Assembly: GCA_904501735.1 (NCBI GenBank)
Contig: CAJGBY010000013.1
Coordinates: forward strand, 1-57,689
Reading direction: 5' to 3'
DNA length: 57,689 nucleotides
Origin: an uncultured Muribaculaceae bacterium
GTDB lineage: Bacteria > Bacteroidota > Bacteroidia > Bacteroidales > Muribaculaceae
Each line of letters begins with the position of its first letter. Within the stretch, counting starts at the first letter, position 1. The translations under genes and the position numbers were made by a program. Below the pieces are notes generated by a model. It had not been told where the DNA came from. It saw only the letters and a program-made list of their open reading frames with translations, and searched no databases. Shown piece by piece: positions 26,339 to 34,294 of this stretch.

Positions 26339-27454
26339 CTATTTCGACATCAAATTGGCCACCGCAGCCACCACATTCTTCTTAGCTATTTCACTGCGCA
26401 TTGCCTCCTCAAGTGGCATCGAAAGGGGCGTCACGCACACCACTTCAGCAAATCCTGCCTCGCGTAGCATTTCACCATCGACCACTTTCCCTGCCACGAG
26501 CGCCACCGACACACCTTTGCGATGCGATCTGTCAAGCACTCCACTTGGCAACTTTCCCATGAGAGTTTGTTGATCAGCCTTACCTTCACCTGTTATCACA
26601 ACATCGGCATCGGCCACTATTTCATCAAATCGCACTGCATCGAGCACCACATCAACGCCTCGGCGCAACTCAGCACCCACGAACGCCACCAACGCAGCCC
26701 CTATTCCTCCTGCAGCACCTCCTCCTTTCAGTTCGCTCACATCTACGCCAACACTATTTTTCACCTGCTCAGCAAAGTTTCGCATCCCCTCATCAAGCAG
26801 TTTCACTTCAGCTTCCGACGCACCTTTTTGAGGCGAAAAAACATAAGCTGCACCATTGGTTCCAAACAACACATTATCAACATCACACACAGCCAAAAAC
26901 CTACAGGCTTTCAGGCGATTATCAAGCCCCGATATATCTATTGACGTTATCTTAACAAGGTTCTCACCACATGCCGAAAGTTCTCGCGATTGTGAGTCAT
27001 AAAATTTCGCTCCGAGAGCCACAAGAATACCCATACCAGCATCGGTTGTTGCACTACCACCAAGGCATATCGTAAAGTCAACACAACCCCTATTTAGCGC
27101 ATCTAAAATCAACTGACCAGTACCCATTGACGATGCTTTCACAGCATTCCTATCGTGCTCGGCTACGAGTGTCAAACCACTTGCCACAGCCGTTTCTATT
27201 ACAGCTCGTTCATTTGCCACGCAATACTCTGCCACGATAGGCTCATTCATTGGATTTTGTACAACACAACTCACCATTCGTCCACCCAACGCATCACACA
27301 GCACATACGAAGTACCTTCACCTCCGTCGGCAAGGGGCAACTTAATCACCTCAGCATCTGGCACAGCGCGCTTAACGCCTTCAGCCATCGCATCGGCGAC
27401 TTGGCTCGATGTCAACGAACCTTTGAACGAATCGGGAGCAAGAACAACTTTCAT
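26339..27454 (-). CDS. glxK: Glycerate kinase
   Basis: The 371-residue protein begins with the family hallmark MKVVLAPDSFKGSLTSSQVADAM. It also has LADGGEGT, CLGGSATTDAGMG and ITGEGKADQQT, all typical of the GlxK/GarK glycerate kinase family. It phosphorylates D-glycerate to 2- or 3-phosphoglycerate. An upstream in-frame ATG at 27505 would place the start before the -7 box TAAATTTG (27472-27479), so the ATG at 27454 is preferred. Confidence 0.92.
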   Translation of the reverse strand: MKVVLAPDSFKGSLTSSQVADAMAEGVKRAVPDAEVIKLPLADGGEGTSYVLCDALGGRMVSCVVQNPMNEPIVAEYCVANERAVIETAVASGLTLVAEHDRNAVKASSMGTGQLILDALNRGCVDFTICLGGSATTDAGMGILVALGAKFYDSQSRELSACGENLVKITSIDISGLDNRLKACRFLAVCDVDNVLFGTNGAAYVFSPQKGASEAEVKLLDEGMRNFAEQVKNSVGVDVSELKGGGAAGGIGAALVAFVGAELRRGVDVVLDAVRFDEIVADADVVITGEGKADQQTLMGKLPSGVLDRSHRKGVSVALVAGKVVDGEMLREAGFAEVVCVTPLSMPLEEAMRSEIAKKNVVAAVANLMSK

Positions 27455-27471
27455 AGCAATTGTATTTCGTA

Positions 27472-27479
27472 CAAATTTA
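27472..27479 (-). promoter_or_regulatory. -7 box for glycerate kinase
   Basis: Minus-strand TAAATTTG lies 17 bases before the chosen start. A TTTG at 27503-27506, with a long 23-base spacer and within the U-tract of the tRNA terminator, is the nearest -33 candidate. Confidence 0.45.
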
Positions 27480-27502
27480 CACACAAGACTAATTATACGC
27501 AA

Positions 27503-27536
27503 CAAAAAAAAGCGAAAACTCCGAGGAGTTTCCGCT
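27503..27536 (-). terminator. Terminator of the tRNA-His gene
   Basis: On the minus strand AGCGGAAACTCC-TC-GGAGTTTTCGCT (27511-27536) forms a hairpin with one mismatch. T8 (27503-27510) follows directly. Confidence 0.85.
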
Positions 27537-27543
27537 TATGAAG

Positions 27544-27618
<75 letters not shown>

Positions 27619-27635
27619 ATGTTGATTAACGGGTG

Positions 27636-27667
27636 CAAAGGTACAACCTTTTTTTGATTCATGCAAG
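27636..27667 (-). promoter_or_regulatory. Promoter of tRNA-His
   Basis: Minus-strand TACCTTTG (27636-27643) is preceded after 20 bases by CTTG (27664-27667), one mismatch from TTTG-N20-TAnnTTTG. It is 17 bases upstream of the tRNA. Confidence 0.65.
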
Positions 27668-27734
27668 AGCTAGCGCACTTTTTCTCAAAAAACTTTCATT
27701 TCCTCCACTTTTTAGTGAAGAATTAGCGAAATTG

Positions 27735-28400
27735 TCACTTCTCAAAAACCTTCTTCACTGTTCCGTTGCTATATCTCACAATATTTACACCTTTCACAGG
27801 AGCTGCTATCGATTTACCATTTGCGTCATATCGTGCAACTTCGATTAACACCTCGCCATTATCAGTGAAAGTATCTTCCACACCACTCATATCCTGACCT
27901 AGGATATTCTTGAAGTACTTCCATTCAGAAGCAGTCATATAAAGCGACACGCTTTCCAGTGGCACTATTAATGGTATGTTTACATCTACATCTTTAAACG
28001 CATAGATTCCACACACAGGAGGCGTTCTCCTCTTTGAAGTTATACTTGTCAAGCCACTACATTTATAGAATGCATATTCTCCTATACTGGTAACTGAGTT
28101 AGGAATAGCTATACTCGTCATATCACCACAATTATAGAATGCATGATTACCTATGCTGACAACGGAATATAAAGTATCGTTATAGCTAACATTTTCAGGA
28201 ACCACTATATCACCTGAATATTCAATAATTGTAGAGTACGACTCTCCCTTATAAGTTACTTCAACTGTTTTGTTCGTTTCGGAAGTAATATTGTAATAAA
28301 TTCCGTCAACCTCAAAGTCGTGTGCTTGAGCGACATACACAACACAAACCATCATCACCATCGCAACACATACTCTTCTCAATAAATTCACTTGTTTCAT
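27735..28400 (-). CDS. Small BspA-type leucine-rich repeat secreted protein
   Basis: The 221-residue protein has a signal peptide (about residues 1-26, ending AQA). Two BspA-type (LRR_5) repeats follow: VVSIGNHAFYNCGDMTSIAI and SVTSIGEYAFYKCSGLTSI. The C-terminal module DANGKSIAAPVKGVNIVRYS-NGTVKKVFEK resembles the C-terminal sorting-like modules of secreted Bacteroidales proteins. BspA-type proteins are typically surface-exposed and bind host or microbial ligands. This one is very short, with only two complete repeats, so it may be a reduced member. Function is unknown. Confidence 0.75.
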   Translation of the reverse strand: MKQVNLLRRVCVAMVMMVCVVYVAQAHDFEVDGIYYNITSETNKTVEVTYKGESYSTIIEYSGDIVVPENVSYNDTLYSVVSIGNHAFYNCGDMTSIAIPNSVTSIGEYAFYKCSGLTSITSKRRTPPVCGIYAFKDVDVNIPLIVPLESVSLYMTASEWKYFKNILGQDMSGVEDTFTDNGEVLIEVARYDANGKSIAAPVKGVNIVRYSNGTVKKVFEK

Positions 28401-28404
28401 ATTA

Positions 28405-28412
28405 TATCTTTG
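28405..28412 (+). promoter_or_regulatory. Orphan -7 box on the plus strand
   Basis: Exact TATCTTTG faces away from the LRR gene, with an ATG five bases after it (28418). No TTTG lies at -33. Confidence 0.35.
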
Positions 28413-28417
28413 CTACT

Positions 28418-28531
28418 ATGAATACTTATACTTATTTTAAAATCAATTTACCGTTAACTTTTTTTGGTTGTGCGAAATTAGTAAATCTTTCTCTGATAGT
28501 CAAACAAATTTTAACATTTTTGAGGAGTTAG
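28418..28531 (+). CDS. Candidate 37-residue small protein
   Basis: An open frame of 37 codons (MNTYTYFKINLPLTFFGCAK...) starts five bases after an exact -7 box and stops at TAG 28529-28531. The peptide is hydrophobic and basic with no recognisable domain. The nagA terminator lies just downstream on the other strand. Support is only positional, and the interval could equally be non-coding. Confidence 0.25.
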   Translation: MNTYTYFKINLPLTFFGCAKLVNLSLIVKQILTFLRS

Positions 28532-28550
28532 AACGCTCAAAATCACAAAC

Positions 28551-28587
28551 AAAAAAATGTGCGAAGAAAATGAATTCTCCGCACATT
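28551..28587 (-). terminator. Terminator of capA-nagA
   Basis: On the minus strand AATGTGCGGAGAA and TTCTTCGCACATT pair (28556-28587, one G-T wobble), followed by T7 (28551-28557). Confidence 0.85.
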
Positions 28588-28609
28588 CTATCGTTATTTA
28601 TTAATATCC

Positions 28610-29761
28610 TTACACTACTTTCTTGCCGTAAGCGATTACGCCCTTCAAGTTAAGGTCGGCATCATAGATACACATATCAGCGTCCTTACCAGCCTTGATT
28701 GAGCCCTTACGATCAAATACGCCCATGATGCGAGCAGGAGTTTCGCTCGACATTCTCACTGCGTCAAACAATGTTACACCTGCTTCATTCACCATTGTTC
28801 TAATCAAACGATCCATTGTAGCCACACTACCTGCAAGAGCCGAACGGTCAGCAAGTTTGCACACACCATTTTCGATGATAAAACGAGGGTCAAGATACAT
28901 ATTTTCATCACCTGCTGAGCAAGATAGACCATCGGTACACAATGCAGTACCTTCCACACCCTTAATCTTATACACAAGCTTTAGCAATGGAATTGGCACA
29001 TGGATACCATCGGCAATCACTTCCACTGTCATACCGTCGATCAAATATACGCTTTCTACAGTACCTTCTTGCTTGTATTCACGAACATTGTGGAAACCGC
29101 TCATTGCGTTGTAGAAGTGTGTAACATGGCGATAGCCCACTTCGTAGCCCTTCACTACATCGTCATACACAGCCGATGTGTGAGCAATTGAAGGAAGTAC
29201 GCCCTTGCTTGTCAAGTATTCACCAAGTTCAAGAGCACCATCAAGTTCAGGAGCGATATCCCAACGCTTGATACATGGAAAATCTTCGATAAGAGGCTTA
29301 TATTCAGCTGGATCAGGATTCTTAATAGCGTCAGGCAATTGAGCACCTGCCTTCTTTGGGCTTAGGTAGTGACCTTCAAGGTGAAGACCAAGAATTGGGC
29401 TACCTTCTTCTGCCATAAGTTTAGTACAGATTTCAGCTGTGCGACGAATATTTTCAGCTGTTGTCGACATCAATGTTGGATAGATACTTGTTGTACCATG
29501 GATAAGGTGAGCATGTACTGCCTTGCGATAATCTTCTTCATCGCCTTCAGTAAAGTCGTGGCCACCACCACCATGCACATGAAGTTCAACACCACCAGGA
29601 ACTACATAACCGCCTTCAGCATCGATTACTTCAGCACCTTCAACAACTTCGTTGTCGTTCTTTACTTCTACGATCTTACCATCGGCATATACAACCGAAC
29701 CTTTTACCCATCCAAGTGATGTGTGTACCACACCATTGACAATTTGTTTTAGATTTTTCAT
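28610..29761 (-). CDS. nagA: N-acetylglucosamine-6-phosphate deacetylase
   Basis: The 383-residue amidohydrolase has HVHGGGGHDF (metal-binding His61 and His63), GLHLEGHYLSPKKAGAQ (Glu129), and HVTHFYNAMSGFH. These are the expected NagA metal and substrate positions. It deacetylates GlcNAc-6-P to glucosamine-6-P in amino-sugar catabolism and peptidoglycan recycling. It follows capA by 23 bases on the same strand. Confidence 0.94.
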   Translation of the reverse strand: MKNLKQIVNGVVHTSLGWVKGSVVYADGKIVEVKNDNEVVEGAEVIDAEGGYVVPGGVELHVHGGGGHDFTEGDEEDYRKAVHAHLIHGTTSIYPTLMSTTAENIRRTAEICTKLMAEEGSPILGLHLEGHYLSPKKAGAQLPDAIKNPDPAEYKPLIEDFPCIKRWDIAPELDGALELGEYLTSKGVLPSIAHTSAVYDDVVKGYEVGYRHVTHFYNAMSGFHNVREYKQEGTVESVYLIDGMTVEVIADGIHVPIPLLKLVYKIKGVEGTALCTDGLSCSAGDENMYLDPRFIIENGVCKLADRSALAGSVATMDRLIRTMVNEAGVTLFDAVRMSSETPARIMGVFDRKGSIKAGKDADMCIYDADLNLKGVIAYGKKVV

Positions 29762-29784
29762 TGTTATATTATGTTTTTAGTTAT

Positions 29785-30837
29785 TTAGTCTATATTTATA
29801 TTATATTTTTCAAACAAGTTTTCGGCATTGCGCATAAACGACTGAAAAACAGCCTTCGAATCGGCACGCACCGAGTCTTTTAGCTCTTGAGGCACAACAA
29901 CATAGTTATCTTTACCTCTGATAGGCTTTTGGCAGAAAAACAGACTTGGTTTCACGCCAAGCAACACCGGTCTATCATCATATCGTGCCATCAACACCTT
30001 CGCCATCGCACCACCTCGGCTATTCACATCATTCTGATTTGAGATGAAATTGCCAAGCGAATACACTGTGGCTACACCTCGCCCCGAATTTACTGCGAAA
30101 TCCACTTCCATAGGTTGCACCACATGTGGATGACCGCCTATTATCAAGTCCACGCCAGCCGACTTCATCACCTCGGCAAGTTTGCGTTGATGCTTGCTCG
30201 GAAGCATTTCATATTCATTGCCCCAATGCACACACACGCACACCACTTCGGCTCCGTTATCTTTAGCCTTCTTCACATCGGCAACTATCTGATTTTCATC
30301 TATCAAGTCCACCACCACCGGCGCTTTCACTGGAATGCCATTAGTGCCGTAGGTATAGGTCAAAAATGCTATTTTCAGCCCATTCACATCCACGATATAA
30401 GGCAATCGCTTGCTACGGTCGTCGGCATTGAGATATGTGCCTATATGCCCCATTCCCATCTCGTCAAGAGCCTTCACCGTACGCTCAGCACCTTTGCTGC
30501 CTGCGTCCATACAATGATTGTTGGCTGTGAGCAATAAGTCGAAACCACTCTTTTGCAACTGAAGCGCATAAGCATCGGGGGCGCTAAACAATGGATAACC
30601 TTGATACGGCGCTCCACCAAGCGGACATTCCAAATTAGCCACAGCATAATCGGCCGCCTTTATGTCATCTTCGATCAGTGCAAAACAATCGCTATAATCA
30701 TAAGACCCATCACTTTGCGCTGCGGCCCTCAACTGTGGTCCGTGCTGCATTGCATCGCCAACAAACGCCACCTCTGTAGTGTCGTTCATCTGCAGCAATC
30801 CGAGCAGCGTGAGCATCAATATTGAGAGCAATTCCAT
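29785..30837 (-). CDS. CapA-family protein (PgsA-like metallophosphatase fold)
   Basis: The 350-residue protein has the CapA/PGA_cap motifs FVGDAM, NLECPLGG, TANNHCMDAG, VHWGNEYE and GGHPHVVQP. These form a calcineurin-like fold with a probable dinuclear metal site. The N-terminal 16 residues are hydrophobic, suggesting export. CapA was first linked to poly-gamma-glutamate capsules, but in Bacteroidales no CapB/CapC accompany it and the role is unclear. It leads the capA-nagA transcript. Confidence 0.8.
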   Translation of the reverse strand: MELLSILMLTLLGLLQMNDTTEVAFVGDAMQHGPQLRAAAQSDGSYDYSDCFALIEDDIKAADYAVANLECPLGGAPYQGYPLFSAPDAYALQLQKSGFDLLLTANNHCMDAGSKGAERTVKALDEMGMGHIGTYLNADDRSKRLPYIVDVNGLKIAFLTYTYGTNGIPVKAPVVVDLIDENQIVADVKKAKDNGAEVVCVCVHWGNEYEMLPSKHQRKLAEVMKSAGVDLIIGGHPHVVQPMEVDFAVNSGRGVATVYSLGNFISNQNDVNSRGGAMAKVLMARYDDRPVLLGVKPSLFFCQKPIRGKDNYVVVPQELKDSVRADSKAVFQSFMRNAENLFEKYNINID

Positions 30838-30850
30838 ATCGTTTTTAAAT

Positions 30851-30883
30851 AAAAATTGGGTGCCACATTAAAGCAGCACCCAA
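30851..30883 (-). terminator. Terminator of ffh-folD
   Basis: Minus-strand TTGGGTGC and GCACCCAA form an 8-bp stem (30856-30883) followed by T5. It lies about 80 bases after the folD stop. Confidence 0.75.
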
Positions 30884-30912
30884 AATTACTCATATAACCG
30901 AAAATAAACAAC
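30881..30912 (-). promoter_or_regulatory. Promoter of capA-nagA
   Basis: Minus-strand GTTG (30909-30912), a 20-base spacer and TAATTTTG (30881-30888) match the consensus with one mismatch. The -7 box touches the base of the folD terminator stem. Confidence 0.6.
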
Positions 30913-30961
30913 TTTTATTTTCTATTAATTCATTGATTTTGTCAATTTCTGGTATTCGTCA

Positions 30962-31840
30962 TCAATAAATCACCTTCTTTGCAGCAAGAAGTGTATTCTT
31001 CATCAACGAAACGATAGTCATAGGACCTACTCCACCAGGAACAGGAGTGATATAAGAACACTTAGGAGCAACATGCTCAAAATCAACATCGCCCTTTAGC
31101 TTCCAACCACTCTTAGTTACTGTTGAAGGAACGCGAGTTGTACCCACATCCACAATCACAGCGCCTTCTTTCACCATATCTTCCTTAACGAATTCAGGCG
31201 AGCCAAGTGCAGCGATAATGATATCGGCTTCGCGACATATTTCCTTAATATTCTTTGTTGCGCTATGGCACACAGTTACTGTTGCATTACCAGGATTACC
31301 TTTTTGCATCATCAACGAAGCAACTGGCTTACCCACGATATTACTACGACCAAGCACCACACAATTTGCGCCATTTGTATCGATATTATAGCGGCGAAGA
31401 AGTTCAACAATTCCTGCAGGGGTAGCCGACACGAAACAAGGAAGACCTATCGACATTCTACCCACATTGATTGGGTGAAAACCATCAACATCCTTACGAT
31501 AGTCGATAGCTTCGATTACCTTTTGTTCCGAAATGTGCTTTGGCAATGGCAATTGCACAATAAAACCATCAATATCGGCATCGTTATTCAACTTATCCAC
31601 TGTAGCAAGCAATTCTTCTTCGGTTACATCGTCTTCAAATCGAATAAGTGTAGACTTAAATCCACATTCTTCGCAAGCCTTCACCTTTGCTGCCACATAA
31701 GTTTCGCTACCACCATCATGTCCCACAAGCACTGCAGCAAGATGAGGTTGCTTCTTGCCAGCTGCAATCATTTCGGCCACTTCGGCAGCGATTTCTTTCT
31801 TTATATCACTTGAAATTTTCTTTCCGTCAATCAATTCCAT
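30962..31840 (-). CDS. folD: Bifunctional methylenetetrahydrofolate dehydrogenase/cyclohydrolase
   Basis: The 292-residue protein has the FolD signatures SETYVAAKVKACEECGF (catalytic lysine), VQLPLPKHI, GRSNIVGKPVASLM and TPVPGGVGPMT. It interconverts 5,10-methylene- and 10-formyl-tetrahydrofolate. It lies 20 bases downstream of ffh and is probably co-transcribed with it. Confidence 0.95.
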   Translation of the reverse strand: MELIDGKKISSDIKKEIAAEVAEMIAAGKKQPHLAAVLVGHDGGSETYVAAKVKACEECGFKSTLIRFEDDVTEEELLATVDKLNNDADIDGFIVQLPLPKHISEQKVIEAIDYRKDVDGFHPINVGRMSIGLPCFVSATPAGIVELLRRYNIDTNGANCVVLGRSNIVGKPVASLMMQKGNPGNATVTVCHSATKNIKEICREADIIIAALGSPEFVKEDMVKEGAVIVDVGTTRVPSTVTKSGWKLKGDVDFEHVAPKCSYITPVPGGVGPMTIVSLMKNTLLAAKKVIY

Positions 31841-31860
31841 AATATAACAGTTTAAGAGTA

Positions 31861-32244
31861 TTATCTACGGCGCATATTACGCATCAAGTTCATTGGATTC
31901 TTCATTTGAGTTGCCATGCGCATCATCTTGCGAGTTTCTTCAAATTGCTTCAACAAGCGATTCACATCTTGCATTGATGTACCACTACCTTTCGCAATGC
32001 GTTGACGACGGCTACCATTAATAATTTCAGGGTTAGCGCGTTCGGCTGGAGTCATTGAGTAGATGATTGCTTCAATACCCTTGAATGCATTGTCATCAAT
32101 ATCTACATCTTTAATAGCCTTACCAACACCTGGAATCATCGAAGCAAGGTCCTTCAAGTTACCCATCTTCTTGATTTGCGCGATTTGTGCAAGGAAGTCG
32201 TTGAAGTCGAATTGATTCTTAGCGATCTTCTTTTGAAGTTCCAT
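31861..32244 (-). CDS. ffh: Signal recognition particle protein Ffh, C-terminal (M domain) part after an in-frame stop
   Basis: These 127 residues (MELQKKIAKNQFDFNDFL...) are the RNA- and signal-sequence-binding M domain of Ffh, including GSRRQRIAKGSG and a methionine/arginine-rich end. The segment is in the same reading frame as the upstream NG part. Only TAA at 32260-32262 and five more codons (D-E-K-K-A) separate the two. NG plus stop codon plus M adds up to 442 codons, normal for full-length Ffh. The AGAAGGCG before this ATG is a poorly spaced ribosome site, so independent translation is possible but unproven. Confidence 0.8.
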   Translation of the reverse strand: MELQKKIAKNQFDFNDFLAQIAQIKKMGNLKDLASMIPGVGKAIKDVDIDDNAFKGIEAIIYSMTPAERANPEIINGSRRQRIAKGSGTSMQDVNRLLKQFEETRKMMRMATQMKNPMNLMRNMRRR

Positions 32245-32259
32245 CGCCTTCTTTTCATC

Positions 32260-33189
32260 TTATTCGCGTTGCATGCGTTCAACAAGAGTAACCACGTCAC
32301 CCATACCCAAGATACGGTCAGCCATACCTTTAGGACGGAATGCGTCGATAGCTTCAAGTTTTTCGCCTGTACCCACGAACTTGATTGGCTTGTTCACAAC
32401 GGCGCGAATAGAAAGTGCAGCACCACCTCGAGTATCACCATCAAGCTTAGTCAATACAACACCATCAAAATCAAGACGATCGTTGAATTCCTTAGCTGTA
32501 TTCACTGCGTCTTGACCAGTCATTGAGTCAACGACAAACAATGTTTCAGTTGGGTTGATTGCCTTCTTTACAGCTTCGATTTCGTTCATCATTTCTTCAT
32601 CGACAGCAAGACGACCTGCTGTATCGACGATTACAAGGTCATGACCGTTAGCCTTAGCATAAGCAATCGCGTTAGTTGCAATTTCTACTGGGTTCTTGCT
32701 ATCTGGTTCTGAGTACACAGGAACATCAATTTGAGAACCAAGCACCTTCAACTGCTCAATCGCAGCAGGACGATATACGTCGCAAGCTACAAGCAATGGT
32801 TTCTTGCGCTTATCGGCTTTTAAGCGATTAGCAAGCTTACCTGAGAAAGTAGTTTTACCCGAACCTTGAAGACCCGACATCAAAATCACTGCTGGCTTGC
32901 CTTCGATGTTAAATGGCGCTTGTTCGCCACCCATCATTTCGGTCAATTCGTCGTGAACGATCTTAATCATCAATTGCTTTGGCTCAAGTGAGTTGATCAC
33001 ATCTTGACCCATTGCCTTTGCCTTCACTGTATCGGTGAATTGCTTTGCAACTTTATAGTTAACGTCGGCATCAAGCAACGCACGACGCACATCTTTCAAT
33101 GTTTCGGCAACATTAATTTCGGTAATCTTGCCCTGACCTTTTAGAATCTTAAATGAATGTTCTAATTTCTCTACTAAACTTTCAAACAT
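32260..33189 (-). CDS. ffh: Signal recognition particle protein Ffh, N-terminal (NG domain) part
   Basis: The 309 residues hold the helical N domain and the SRP GTPase: P-loop GLQGSGKTTFSGKLA (about 106-120), DTAGR (189-193), TKLD (247-250) and GTGE. Ffh binds signal peptides of nascent membrane proteins and docks ribosomes on FtsY. The frame ends at TAA in ERMQRE-stop, where the family normally continues (often a tyrosine) into DE-KKA-MELQKK. Every other conserved residue is intact. One base change, e.g. TAA to TAT, restores the gene, so a sequence error, recent mutation, readthrough or a split protein must be considered. Confidence 0.85.
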   Translation of the reverse strand: MFESLVEKLEHSFKILKGQGKITEINVAETLKDVRRALLDADVNYKVAKQFTDTVKAKAMGQDVINSLEPKQLMIKIVHDELTEMMGGEQAPFNIEGKPAVILMSGLQGSGKTTFSGKLANRLKADKRKKPLLVACDVYRPAAIEQLKVLGSQIDVPVYSEPDSKNPVEIATNAIAYAKANGHDLVIVDTAGRLAVDEEMMNEIEAVKKAINPTETLFVVDSMTGQDAVNTAKEFNDRLDFDGVVLTKLDGDTRGGAALSIRAVVNKPIKFVGTGEKLEAIDAFRPKGMADRILGMGDVVTLVERMQRE

Positions 33190-33227
33190 TTTCGTATATA
33201 TTTTTTATTATTTTTTCAACACAAAAG

Positions 33228-33257
33228 TTTTGCAAGAATCGTGCCACCCTTGCAAAA
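33228..33257. repeat. Inverted repeat upstream of ffh
   Basis: TTTTGCAAG (33228-33236) and CTTGCAAAA (33249-33257) are perfect 9-base inverted repeats 12 bases apart, upstream of ffh. A weak promoter-like TTTG-N22-AACTTTTG on the minus strand overlaps them. They could be an operator or a leader hairpin. Confidence 0.5.
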
Positions 33258-33438
33258 ACAGTGCAAAATAAATATTAAATTATCACATACACAAATTAAC
33301 CGACAATTTATGACCTTTTCTTTTAGAAAATAGCCACAAGCACATTGATTTTTGTTAAAATATTACCATTTTAGCTATTATTTCTTTAAATACAACCCAT
33401 TAATGGCTACTAATCACCTCAGTGTAATTTTTTTTTCG

Positions 33439-33446
33439 TATCTTTG
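33439..33446 (+). promoter_or_regulatory. -7 box of the GT5-like/DUF4270 operon
   Basis: Exact TATCTTTG lies 21 bases before the ATG at 33468. The upstream region is T-rich, with no TTTG at the usual distance. Confidence 0.55.
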
Positions 33447-33467
33447 CATGAAATTTTACTATAACTT

Positions 33468-34277
33468 ATGGACGTAAAGAAAGTACTTTTTATTTCTCAA
33501 GAGATTTATCCATATCTACCTGAATCACCTATCGCTAATGTGGGACGATATCTGCCTCAGGGTATTCAAGAAAAGGGCATCGAAGTGCGTGCCTTTATGC
33601 CTAAATATGGCGCAATCAACGACCGCACAAAACAGCTACACGAAGTGATCAGACTATCGGGAAGAAACATCGTTATCAACGATTCTGACCATCCTCTTAT
33701 CATCAAGGTTGCTACTTTGTCGCAAGCTCGTATGCAAATATATTTCATCTACAACGATGATTATTTCACTCACAATGTAACTAAGGAACTCGAAACCACT
33801 ACTTCACCTGAAGACAACGACGAAAGAAGTATCTTCTTCGTGCGTGGTGTAATGGATACAGTGAAGAAATTTGGTTGGGATCCAGATATTATCCACTGCC
33901 ACGGTTGGATTACTGCACTAACTCCTCTATATGTGAAGCACATGTATAGCGAAGATCCTATTTTTGAAAACTCAAAGGTAGTGTACTCGCTTTATGATGA
34001 TGAATTCACTATGCCTTTCGACGAAAAGCTTGCCAAAAAGATGGTTATGGACGGTATTATCCCTGAAGATGTAGCTCCAATTCAAGGCAAACCAGTTGAT
34101 TATGTGGCTTTGACTAAGCTTGCTATCGCTCACTCTAAAGGCGTTATTCAGCACAGCCCTAATGTTAAGCCTGAAATCATTGAATACATAAAAGAACTTG
34201 GCATTCCATTCCTTCCTTACCAAGAAGACGAAAGCGACTATGTGGATCGCTATGCCGAATTCTATAAATCTATCTAA
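33468..34277 (+). CDS. Glycogen/starch synthase N-terminal-domain protein, probably non-catalytic
   Basis: The 269-residue protein aligns with only the first Rossmann domain of GT5 glycogen synthases: KKVLFISQEIYPYLPES, AFMPKYGAINDR, DIIHCHGWITALTPLY. The C-terminal nucleotide-binding half, about 200 residues in the family, is absent. The ADP-glucose-binding KxGG motif (usually KTGGLADV after the first strand) is replaced by PESPIANV. The family is widespread in Bacteroidales under the name glycogen/starch synthase, but these features argue against synthase activity. It is 17 bases upstream of a DUF4270 lipoprotein gene, suggesting joint function. Confidence 0.75.
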   Translation: MDVKKVLFISQEIYPYLPESPIANVGRYLPQGIQEKGIEVRAFMPKYGAINDRTKQLHEVIRLSGRNIVINDSDHPLIIKVATLSQARMQIYFIYNDDYFTHNVTKELETTTSPEDNDERSIFFVRGVMDTVKKFGWDPDIIHCHGWITALTPLYVKHMYSEDPIFENSKVVYSLYDDEFTMPFDEKLAKKMVMDGIIPEDVAPIQGKPVDYVALTKLAIAHSKGVIQHSPNVKPEIIEYIKELGIPFLPYQEDESDYVDRYAEFYKSI

Positions 34278-34294
34278 ACTACAATTAGACAATT

